64,000 nt of DNA, taken from Nymphaea colorata. Lineage: Eukaryota > Streptophyta > Magnoliopsida > Nymphaeales > Nymphaeaceae. Within the stretch, counting starts at the first letter, position 1. Each line of letters begins with the position of its first letter. Below the pieces are notes generated by a model. The model did no database searches. It worked only from the letters and a program-made list of their open reading frames with translations, and was not told the DNA's origin. Position numbers and translations under genes: made by a program. Location of the stretch: positions 14,063,858 through 14,127,857 of the forward strand of contig NC_045144.1 in the NCBI RefSeq assembly GCF_008831285.2. Reading direction: 5' to 3'. Positions 12,781 to 24,259 of this stretch are shown here, piece after piece.

Positions 12781-15700
12781 AAAATACAAACAGAATAACA
12801 TATTCACACACATATATATAAAAAAATTACAAACACAATAACATATTCATTCCACCAAAAAACTGAGAAAACAATGCAAGCACACATGAAAGAAAAACAC
12901 AAAAGTTGAAAAAACAGCTGATCTACCAAACAGATGGAAAATGGAAATCGTGTTATTGGAAGAAAGTTTTAAGGAGGAACGGGAAAACCAAAACCCGACT
13001 CCAATAAAACAGTTGCATCGATCGACAATATATTACGAGAAAAGAACCACAAATGAAACCAGGCAAAGAAGGAACAAAACCAGGGAAAGCAAGAAGAGGG
13101 AAAGGATTGACATTAAAAATTGAATAAAAAACAGAAAAGCACATTTAGCCAAGTTCAGGAACTAAGAAATCAATTGAAATGCTAAATCTCGTTTGTTAAA
13201 TCCCCTAAAACCCTACAAAGAACCGAACAGAAAGTGAAGGGCGGACGAAGAAGCCAAAACCGGCCAAGAATGATTACAAAGGCACAAACAGAAAACAGAA
13301 GAACAAAAAATGAAGAAAGGAGATCGATCTTCAGAAAACAAACGAGATTTTCGATAGATGAAACCGTTCGCAGTTCGCCTCTCGCCTCTTGCCTCTCTCC
13401 TCTCTTCATTCGCCATCGCCTCTCGCCTCTCTCCATTCGCCGTCGCAAGGTAGCCGTTCGCAGTTCGCCTATCGCCTCTCTCCATTCGCCGTCGCCATTC
13501 GCTGGAGTAGAGAATCGCCTCCCGTCGTATGTCTCGGTGAAGACAAGTGAAGAGGAACAGTCGGGCGTCTTATGAACTTACCATATTTTTAACGTGAATA
13601 AAGTAAACCGTGTTAAATTGTAAATCACATTTAAAAACCAAATAAAAGGTCGAAATTGGACTCGGTCAACTTTGACCGGGTCTAAAAATGGATGGACTCG
13701 ACCCTGGGTGCGTTGACCGTACCTGGTATGGTCAACGCAGCACCCATGCCACACCCAAGGCCGTACCCGTATCGGTACCGGTGTCGTACCGGTACCGTGC
13801 GGGTACTCCTCCTTAACAGGAGTAGCCGTGTGACAGAATATTAGCTGCTTGATCTTTTGAGGCTATATGTATGGTGGAAATGATTCCCCCTTGCACCATG
13901 TCACATATGTAATGATAATCTACTTCAATTTTCCTTGTCCTCTCGTGAAATACGGGGTTATTTGCGATGTAGGTGGTAGCCCGGTTATCACAAAACATTT
14001 TCACATGTATAAAAGTAGAAATACTAAGGCTCTCAAGTAAGGGTCTAGACCAAGTCATTTCGGCAGTAGTTTGAGCTATAGCGTGATACTCTAACTTTTC
14101 ACTAGACCTAGAAACAACATTTTATTTTTTACTCCTCCAAGATATGAGATTTCCTTCCAAAAACACACAAGACTCCATGTTAGACTTCCTGTCATCAACT
14201 AAGCCCGCATAATCTGCATCATTATAAGCTTCAACATCAAGAGATGTACTTTTTTTGAAGAAAAGGCCTTTAAATACTTGACAATCATCATAGCCGCATC
14301 CCAATGTCTTTTTTAGTCTTTCCATGAATTGGCTTAGTTTTCCCATGACAAAGCTAATATCTGACCGAGTCACGGTTACATAAAGAAGCTTAGCAATCAA
14401 TGATCTGTAGGATTGTGAAGGCATTTCTTCGGAGTCGCCTTCATATAGATGTAGCTGTGGGTTCATAGGAAGAGTTCCAGGTTTCGCTCTTAACATCCCT
14501 ATGTCCTGTAAAAAATCAAGAACATACTTCCTTTGTGATAACACCATATCTTCATTACTACGAGCAACTTCAATGTCAAGGAAATATCATAGCTGGCCAA
14601 GATCATTAGTAACAAAGTGTTTTTGTAGAAATTCCTTTGTTAGTGATACCTCTTGCTCACATTTACCTGTCAAAATAGTATCATCAACATACACCACTAG
14701 CACAACTGTACCTCTAGATCCTTTCTTGATGAACAACAAATGGTTTAGCTGAAGCCTGAGACCTCTTAAAGCCACACTCTAGCACAACTTTGGACAATTT
14801 GTGAAATCAAGGACGAGGACTTTGTTTCAAGCCATATATAGCTTTCTTCAACCAGCACACCTTACCTCACTCCCCCCGACGTTCAAAGTGTTGAGAAAAA
14901 GTTATGTTTTGAGGTGTTCTGTATTTTGGACTTTATTATTAGGCAGTTTTTTGAATTTTTCAATACTTGTTGGACTCTTTATGTAAAGGGTTAAACATAA
15001 CCCTAATCAGTCTTTTTATTATATTGGAAGTGTGGGAGCCGTAATAGATTAACGAGCTCTCTTCTCTCTCTCGTCTCTTCTCTCTCGTTCTCTCTTCTCT
15101 CACGTTCTCTCTTCGCTATCTTCTCTCAACCATTTCTCTCCTCTCCGTCTTCATTCTTACTGATTGGACATTGAAGATCAACATGGTATCAGAGTGGACA
15201 GTCTTGGGGACCCTGCTGAAGCTGTTTTAAACCAGCAAGTTCCTTCGTTCTCCTATTCTTCATCGACCTCTAGGTGCTGTCTATCTCTCTTGACTGAAAA
15301 AAAAAGGTATTTCTTAGCTTGTCGAGGGTTAGGGTTTTGATCATAAATATGTAAATCTATAGACGTGATCAGAAACCCTAACCCATGTCGATTGCGGTGG
15401 GTGGTAGAACCTCTAGCATGTGTAGACAGTTTTTTTTTTTGTTGCTTGAAGATAAACATATGAGTTAATTTTTGCTGCAAATGTTTGCCTGTCGTGGAAT
15501 TCCAAAGCTTGACGTGATGTTGCAAGTCAGAAAATTAGTTCTTTGGTGTTTGGTTGCTGTCGCAGTGGGATTCTGTCTCTTTTCTTTTGTGTATAGTTTC
15601 TGTTGCAGTGGAATTCTGGTGTGGTGTTGCAGAAAAAAAAAGGGGGGACAGAATTAAGAATAAGATTCAACCATGGAATAGGAGTGGATATTCTTCTTTG

Positions 15701-18700
15701 GGGTAGATTATCTTCACATCGTATTAAGTAAGATTCAATCTGCTGTGGTCTTCTATATTTGTTTATCTTCAAGGATCTATCATGGCTGCCAATAAGTCTC
15801 TACAACATGAATCTGAAAATCAGCAAGCTGAGGCTAGTATAAAGTACAAGGCATTCTCGAATCCTTTTTCTTTTGGATCTACTATCAAACTCGATGGATC
15901 TAATTATGATGTTTGGGCCAGAACTTTCATGCTATCAGTCGTTGGGCATGAAAAGAAATATATATTAGAAGAAGATGAACCAACAGAAAAAGTTGGCAAG
16001 TATGCACGGTGGGAGGAAGAAAACAACATAATTAGTTCTTGGCTTATGAATAGCACTCAGCCTCATATAGCTGCTGGGCTCTGCTATTATAATACAACTA
16101 AAGATATGTGGAATTCTCTCCGGCAGACATACTCTCAAGACAAGAACATCAGCAAAATTCTATAAGTTCAACAAAAACTGTTACAAATGCAGCAAGGTGA
16201 CATGGATTTAACCGAATACTTTACGAAATTGAAGTTTACTTATGAAAAGATGAACTCTTTAAAACCTCCCTGCAAGCATTGTCTTAAATCTCACATGGAG
16301 CAAATGATAGTGGTTAAATTTCTAGCTGGACTATCATCAGATTATTCTGCAGCCAAAGCACAAATGCTTACAGGGTCAGATTTTCCTGATCTTGATGAGG
16401 CCTTCAACAGGTTAAATAGATTGGTTGTTATTCTTCCTCCATCTACAAATAATTCACAACCATCTGCACTTGCCTCATTTGGAGGAGGACGAAATGCACA
16501 ATACTCTTCTCGTGGTAGAGGAAGAGGCCGTGGTCTAGGAGGACGGGGAAGACTCCAATGCACTTATTGTGGTCGTCTTGGTCACTTAGAGGACAGGTGC
16601 TGGAACAAAGTGGGTAAACCGAACACATCTGCGTCCACGACTGTGACATCCTCATCCATTCCAGCTCCAAACTCACAGTCCACTAGTATGGTTCCTAAGG
16701 TGAATCCCACTACTGCTTCGGTAGATGCCACTTCTCTCAAGTTAACTCCGGCTGAACTTGACTTAATTATGGTGCATCGATCAAATACTGCACCTTCCAC
16801 CTCATCGACTTCTCCTGCTATCACAAATTCAACATTTTCTGCAGGTAGAACTCCTTCTAATGGCTGTTGGATAATTGATTCTAGAGCATCTAAACATTTT
16901 TGTGGAGATACTAGTATTTCAAATTTGCAGAAATTTTATCCCTCACAATATGTTCGATTAGCGGATAGAAGACTATCTCCGGTTGAAGGACATGGAGATG
17001 TTTGCCTATCTCCATCTTTACATGTTCATGAAGTGCTATATACTCCTGAATTCCCAAAGAACTTGTTATCTGTAAGCAAAATTACTAAAGAGATGAATTG
17101 TAGAGTTATTTTTTACCCGGGTACTTGTGTATTTCAGGACCTATCGACTGGGAGGAAGATTGGTGGAGGCCATGAGAGAGATGGAATCTACTTTCTGGAT
17201 ATATCCGTTAAAGAGACGTCTCTTTTAGTTGATTCACCTTCAAGTGCATTCCAATGGCATCTCAGACTTGGTCATCCATCTTTTCCTAAACTTCGACAGC
17301 TATGTCCTCAGATTTCTCCTTCAGCCTCCATCGAGTGTGAAGCTTGTCAATTAGGCAAGCATAGTCGTACATCTTTTCCTTCGAGTCAAAGTCAGTCTAG
17401 CCAAAATCTATTTGATTTGGTTCATGTTGATGTATGGGGACCTAGTCGGGTTCCGAGTCGGTTGTCGTCTCGTTATTATCTATCCATTGTTGATGATTTT
17501 TCTCGAGTCTATTGGGTGTTTTTGATGAAAGACAGATCTGAAGCGTCTTGTATCTTGAAATCTTTCATCTTGGAAATAAAAACTCAATTTAATTCTTGTG
17601 TTAAGGTTGTTCGCACTGACAATGCTCTCGAGTTTAAATCTACTTCCCTACTTGAATTCTACAAATCACATGGTATTGTGCCACAATTTACATGCCCTCA
17701 CACATCTCAACAAAATGGTGTAGTTGAAAGAAAACACCGACATTTGTTGGAGGTAGCCCGCACTATCATGATTCATTCTCATATGCCTACCAAATTTTGG
17801 GGAGATGCAATTTTAACTGCATGTTACCTAATAAATAGAATGCCATCTTCTTCAATAGACAACAAGATACCAATTCAAATCCTTTACCCAAATAAGGCCT
17901 TGTTCTCTTTACCTCCACGTGTATTTGGATGCACATGTTTTGTACATTGACTTGGACTGAATCGAGATAAATTAGCTGCACAAGCAACTAAATGTGTATT
18001 TGTGGGATACTCTCGAAATCAAAAGGGGTACCGATGCTTCGATCCTATATCTAATCGAAAGTTTGTCAGTGCTGATGTAACCTCCCACGAGTCTTCTCTA
18101 TTCTTTGCTGCCAGCCCTTCACATTCTCAGTCAGAGATGCCATCGTCTGTTCCACTTCCCATTCCTCCCATTCCACTTGAGTCCATTCCGTTTATATCAT
18201 CTCCTACTTGTCCCAATTCCTCTATTCCACGGTTTAAAGACCCTCCTCTTATGTATTTAAGAAGGAATCCATCATCTAATGACTTTGCACCGTCTTGCTC
18301 TCAGGAGGTACGTAATTCTGACTTACATAATATGCCTGAGTGTTCCATTGATCCTTCTAATCCTGATGATTTACCTATCGCACTACATAAATGGATCAAA
18401 CAATGCACAATTCATCATCTTTCTAATTTTGTTAGTATATCTCATTTGGGAGATCATATGTGCAAATTTATTGATGCCTTGTTAGCTACTTCAGTTCCTA
18501 TCTCTCATGAACATGCACTTTTGGACTCTAAGTGGTTCCAAGCAATGAAGGAGGAGATGGACTCCCTGAAATCTCGCCACACTTGGGATCTGGTTGAACC
18601 TCCACCTGGTGCAGATATTGTCGGCTCAAAGTGGGTCTTTACTATCAAGTATAATTACGACGGTACAGTTGAGCGACACAAGGCAAGGTTGGTAGCAAAA

Positions 18701-21700
18701 GGGTACACACAGACGTATGGTATTGATTTCTTTGAAACTTTCTCTCCGGTGGCCCGCTTGGGTACTATACGACTAATTATATCTGTTGTTGTTCATCGTG
18801 GATGGATATGTACCAATTAGATGTCAAAAATGCCTTTCTATATGGAGATTTATCTGAAGTGGTTTATATGCAGCAACCGCCAGGCTTTGAGAAACAGGGG
18901 GAGTGTACCAAGGTATGTTTATTAAAAAAGGCTATATACGGTTTGAAGCAGAGTCCTAGAGCATGGTTTCAGAAATTGTCTGATGTTGTATCCAAGTTCG
19001 GGTTTCATGGATCTCCTTTAGATCATTCATTGTTCATAAAAAGGTCCTCACGAGGTATGGTGATATATGTGGATGACATCATTTTAATTGGTGACAGTGA
19101 GCAAGAAATACAAGATACAGAAAGGTATCTTCAACAACACTTTGTTACTAAAGACCTTGGCTCTCTACGGTACTTCTTGGGGATAGAAGTAGCAAGAAGT
19201 AAAGAAGGTTTAGTTCTTTCCCAAAGAAAATATGTTCTTGACTTACTACAAGAAACAGGTATGACTGAAACCAAACCTGCATCTATTCCTATGAATTTTT
19301 GTATTCACTTATATGATGATAAGTCTGAACCTGTGGATAGCAAATCATATAGATCACTGATTGGAAAGCTACTATATGTAACCATAACTCGGCCTGACAT
19401 ATCTTTTGCTATGGGGAAACTGAGCCAATTTATGGACAAGTCAAGAAAAGCACATTGGGATGCAGCTATACTTCTATTGAAATTTCTAAAAAGTTCCCCT
19501 GGAAAAGGTTTATTATTTAAAAAGGGTTCATCTCTTCAGATAGAAGCTTATTCTGATGCAGATTATGCAGGTTCTATTGATGACAGAAAGTCCACTATAG
19601 GATTCTGTATTTTTGTTGGAGGTAACTTAGTTTCTTGGAAAAGTAAACAACAAGCTGTTGTGGCTCGATCCAGTGCAGAGTCAGAATACCGAGCTATGAC
19701 TCAAACTGCCACTGAAATCACATGGGTGAGAGCCATGTTAGAAGGACTTGGAATTCAAGTAGAACTGCCTATCAAAATGCACTGTGACAATAAAGCGGCT
19801 ACTTATATAGCCAATAATCTTGTCTTTCATGAACGGACCAAACATATCGAGGTGGATTGCCACTATATTAGAGACTTAGTTCAAGCAGGGATTATCTCTA
19901 CTGAATATGTTGCTTCTGAAGATCAGGTTGCAGATATATTTACTAAAGCCTTTCCTATATCTGACTTCATGAAGTGTTGTAACAAGCTGAGCATGATAGA
20001 CATCTATGTTCCAGCTTGAGAGGGAGTGTTGAGAAAAAGTTATGTTTTGAGGTGTTTTGTATTTTGGACTTTATTATTAGGTAGTTTTTTGAATTTTTCA
20101 ATACTTGTTGGACTCTTTATGTAAAGGGTTAAACATAACCCTAATCAGTCTTTTTATTATATTGGAAGTGTGGGAGCCGTAATAGATTAACGAGCTCTCT
20201 TCTCTCTCTCGTTCTCTCTTCTCTCACGTTCTCTCTTCGCTATCTTCTCTCAACCATTTCTCTCCTCTCCGTCTTCATTCTTACTGATTGGACATTGAAG
20301 ATCAACACAAAGCCTGGAGGCTGCTTGCATATAAACAGTCTTATGGATATGGAGATCCTTATATAATAAAACATTTTTGACATCCAATTGATATAAGGGC
20401 TAATCATAATGCACAACAATTGATATAATAAGATGTATGGTTCCAAACCTGGCCACATGAGAGAAGGTCTCAAAGAAATTGACGTCATAGGTTTTTGTAT
20501 ACCCTTTTGCTACAAGACGAGCTTTGTAGCGCTCCATTGAGCCATCAGATAGATACTTTATGGTGAAGACCCATTTGGAGCCAACAACATCACTACCAGA
20601 AGGGGAATCAACCAAGTCCCATGTCCTCCCTTGCAGTAGAGTCTGCATCTCATCCTGCATAGCTTGCCGCCACTTCGGGTCAAGTAATGCTTGTTGGTGA
20701 CTAGAGGGAACAAAGTGCACTGAGAAGGCGGACACAAACTGCTGCAAGCTACCACCAACACTATCAGTACAAACAAACTTAGATATAAGATGTAGAGTAC
20801 ATAGTCGTTTGCCTTTGCATAAGTCAATAGGTAAATCCAAAAATATATCAGAAGCATCCTGAGGAGGAGGATTAGCACTGATGTCAGATATACTTACATC
20901 CTGAGAAGCAACTGGTGGGAAATTATGAGTGGAAGCATGTCAGTGGGTGTAAACCAGTGGAGGATCATAGAATCTGTAGACACCTAGGGGAGACTCACAA
21001 GGAGTAGACTTAAGGAGAAATGGTGGTATAGGTAAAAAATTAGATGACTACATGTCTGATAGAGATGAAGTAGACTGAAAATAAGGGTGTGACTCAAAGA
21101 ATGTAACATGATGTACTGCTTATTGGCATGAGAATCAAAACAAATATAACTCTTTTAGTATTTTGGGTGGCCAACGAAAACACATTTAGAGCACCAAGTT
21201 TGTCTATATCGGGGCCAAGGATGTGAACAAAGCAAGTACACCCAAACACTTTGGGTGGAAGAGAAAACAAAAGTCTATTTGGATAGAGAAATTGAATAGG
21301 AATTTGATTGCCAATAGACGATGACGAAAGACGGTTAATCAGGTAACATGCAGTGAAAATGACATCACCCCAAAATTGAGCTGGAACATAGCTATGTAAC
21401 ATAAAATTATGAGCCATATCAAGTAACTGACGATGTTTATGTTCGACAATACTATTTTGTTGAGAAGTATGGGGACATGTAAATTGAGGGCAAATTCAAT
21501 ATTTGGTGTAAAAGTATAGCAATGTATTGGATATGAACTCAAGAGCACTACCAATGCGAATATTTTTTACATGGAACCAAACTGAGTCTTTATTTAATAA
21601 TGAAATTTTGAAGAATACAAATAACTTCAGACCTGTCTTTTAACAATAACACCCAACTAAGACGAAAAAAATCATTAACAATGACAAGATAATAACTAAA

Positions 21701-24205
21701 CTTGGCCTGACTTACAATCCGGCTAGGCCCCCAAACTAGTGTTGTACGTATCATACGATACGTATCATATCGTTTAGTATTTACGATACGATACACCCCC
21801 CGTGTCGCAAATGGGGGGTGTATCGTTCCTGTATCGCACGTATCCCGTATCGTACGATACAGGGCGATACACCCCGTATCGTACGATACGGCCTTATTAC
21901 GAAAAAGGGGGCCTGACGTCTACTTTTTCAACTTCTTTTTGTAAAAACGCTGCCGTTCTTCATTTCTAACTTTGAGATAGTGCCGCCTTGGAAGGAAATC
22001 ATCCATTTCCACCGTGAAATCAGCTATTTTCACCGTGAAATCATCGATTCAACCATAGATTTGTGCATGAGTGGCTGATTTTCGTTGGGAGAAAAGAGGT
22101 TTTTTTTATTTCTTCTCCGTAAGGTATGAAATCTCTTGTTTTTACCATAGATTCATATATTTTTAGTTTTTTGCCATAGATTGAAAGATTTTGATTGTTT
22201 TTCGTTAAGTTTACCGTAGGTTTTTGGTTTTTTGTGAAGATATGGGATCTTCTGATCCCACATGGCAATGGTGCGAAAGGGTGAAGGAGAATAACTGGTT
22301 AAAAATCAAATGTAGCTTTTGTGAGAATACATTATCAGGAAAGATTATTAGAATGAAAACCATATGGCAGGGACATCCAAAGATGCAGCTCCATGTGCTG
22401 TATTGGCATTGAACATTTTCACAATTTCATTATCATCTTATGATGTAATATATAACATTTAAAACTTGTTTTTTAACGTGGTATCTCATAGACTTATGGA
22501 TTTTGACTTATGAATCTATGGTTATGAAATTAAGTTGACTTGTTATGCTTCCTAGTTCCTAGATTGATATTGTTATGAATTTTGATGTTTATGAATGATG
22601 AAGGCGTAACTTTATAGCAATAATAAGTCTATCATTCTGTAAAACATGTTTTTTTATGAAGAACATATTATTCTTGATTTTTACTGATTTTTTATGAATT
22701 TTTTGATTTTTTTTCAATTTTTTCTGATTTAATTTATTTTTTTAAAATTTTCGATACGGTTACGATACGTTACGATATGGCGTATCTTAAAGCCAAAATG
22801 ATATGGCTTACGATACGCTTTTTACAACATTGATTAACAAGCCTCACACTGAAATGACTCAGATACTGAAATATTAGGGAGGACACCACGAAGTTTGGAC
22901 AATGATGGCCTAGTCTGAGATGCCATTGATACAGGGTAGGCTTCGATAGAGAAGTAGATGCCGCAATCTCCACTGGTTCCGATAGTATATAAATTCCCTT
23001 GTGCTTAGGGCCACCACTAATCGTCTTCCCAGTTTGCAAGCCTTGAAAAAAATATGAACCAGGATCAAATATGATTGTACAATGCAAATCATTTGTCAAC
23101 TGAGTAACAGACAAAAGATTAGCAGGAAACTCTGGGGCATGCAAAACATGGAAAATAGAGACAGAACTAGAGAGTTTCACATCTCCAACTCCCATAATAG
23201 GAGAAAGCCTCCCGTTGGCAAGTCTAACATGTTGAGGGCCTGAGGTTAAGGAAAATGGTGTAATGAGGTAAACAAGTGAAGCTGACTGCAAAAGTCTTTT
23301 GAAGCCCTAGAATCAACAATCCACATTGTACCTGGTTCATGAAAAGTACTACCAATAACTAAAGAAGAATCCATCACAACATTGGAGGCAGCTGCAGTCG
23401 TCGTGGTAGTGAGAGACCACTGAGCCTTAAGCTGATCATACTCTATCTTGCTCATGGTCACAGTAGAGCTATTAGGAGTCGTCATGGAAGAAATCTCTCC
23501 AAGTGGTGCAGCTGCTCGGATAGAACCTATAGGAATCTGAGAAGTGAAGGTCCCTCTACCACTTGAAGCACTAAATCCTTTGCCTTGAGAAGTGAAAGCA
23601 GGACGGCCATGTTTGCCCCAACACCTATTTTCTAAATATCCCAATTTTCCACAGTATGTACACTGAAATCACCCTCAGCCTCCTACACACTGAAATGTAT
23701 TCCACATCGACGTCATCAGACTCCTCTAACACTTACTGTTGTTCCCACGATCAACAGGAGGCCACGATAGAGAAGACTAGATGGGGAAGAGAGGAGAGAA
23801 GAGAGGAGAGCAAAGAAGAGAGACACTGAAACATAGCAAGGAGTCACCAGCAGTGATGGAGAGGCTGTTGTAGTCACTGGATGCGATGAAGAAGACGCCT
23901 GCTCTTTGATACCATGTTACGGCTGGATTTTTGAGAGAGAAAAACTCATTCGATACCCATTAATCTATCCTAATCTCATGTTAAAAGAGAATTAGGGTGA
24001 AACTAACACTTTACAAAATAAGTCCAAGACTAAAACGGTTATTAATAAAGAGCTGCTCCTAAAACTATTAAATATTCGAAACAACTCCTAACGTAAATGT
24101 TATTCGACAATATTTATATAAATTTAAATCAGTCAGCCAACCTTTGTGTCCAGATGTTTTTTTTTCTTGTTTTGTGTTGCTATTGCTAAAAACCATAGCA
24201 AAAGG

Positions 24206-24259
<54 letters not shown>

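Larger units (their letters stand above)
12560..13837. mobile_element. 1.28-kb TIR DNA element with 9-bp target duplication, inside Copia-A
   Basis: The segment is flanked by direct 9-bp copies of ATATTAGCT (12551-12559 and 13838-13846). Its ends are inverted (TGTCACATAGG on the left, and TGTCACACGG on the complement of the right). Next to each end are arrays of GTACGGGTACGGG and GGTACCGGTACCG words. It splits the RNase H region of Copia-A between QAAN and NIFTK. The 9-bp TSD suggests a Mutator-type (MULE) element, and a hAT with an adjacent matching base is the alternative. No transposase is seen. Confidence 0.75.
14889..20307 (+). mobile_element. Copia-B, young plus-strand Ty1/Copia retrotransposon inserted in Copia-A
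   Basis: The element is bounded by a perfect 5-bp target duplication CAAAG (14884-14888, 20308-20312). LTRs at 14889-15183 and 20027-20307 both run TGTTGAGAAA to GATCAACA. A TGGTATCAGAG primer-binding site starts at 15184 and a GAGAGGGAG polypurine tract at 20018-20026. The LTRs differ by only two substitutions and one 14-bp indel in a CT-rich block, so insertion was recent. It interrupts the Copia-A RT at the conserved PPGF motif. The gag-pol reading frame is disabled. Confidence 0.95.
12255..24108 (-). mobile_element. Copia-A, old minus-strand Ty1/Copia retrotransposon broken by three insertions
   Basis: LTRs of about 195-200 bp lie at 12255-12454 and 23915-24108. Read on the minus strand they begin TGT(T/C)GAATAAC. 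The right, 5' LTR is followed by the primer-binding site TGGTATCA at 23907-23914, which matches the initiator Met-tRNA type. A polypurine tract (AAGGAGGAG on the minus strand) adjoins the 3' LTR at 12455-12463. The LTRs differ at roughly fifteen positions plus a 6-bp indel, so this is an older copy. It carries a zinc knuckle, protease, integrase, RT and RNase H in Copia order. Most of gag is missing. It is interrupted at 12560-13837, 14889-20307 and about 21737-22832. Confidence 0.9.

Noticed and set aside
12626-12811. Tyr-Ile repeat ORF, and similar ones at 24133-24333 and 52299-52655
   Set aside because: They are translations of (TA)n microsatellites.
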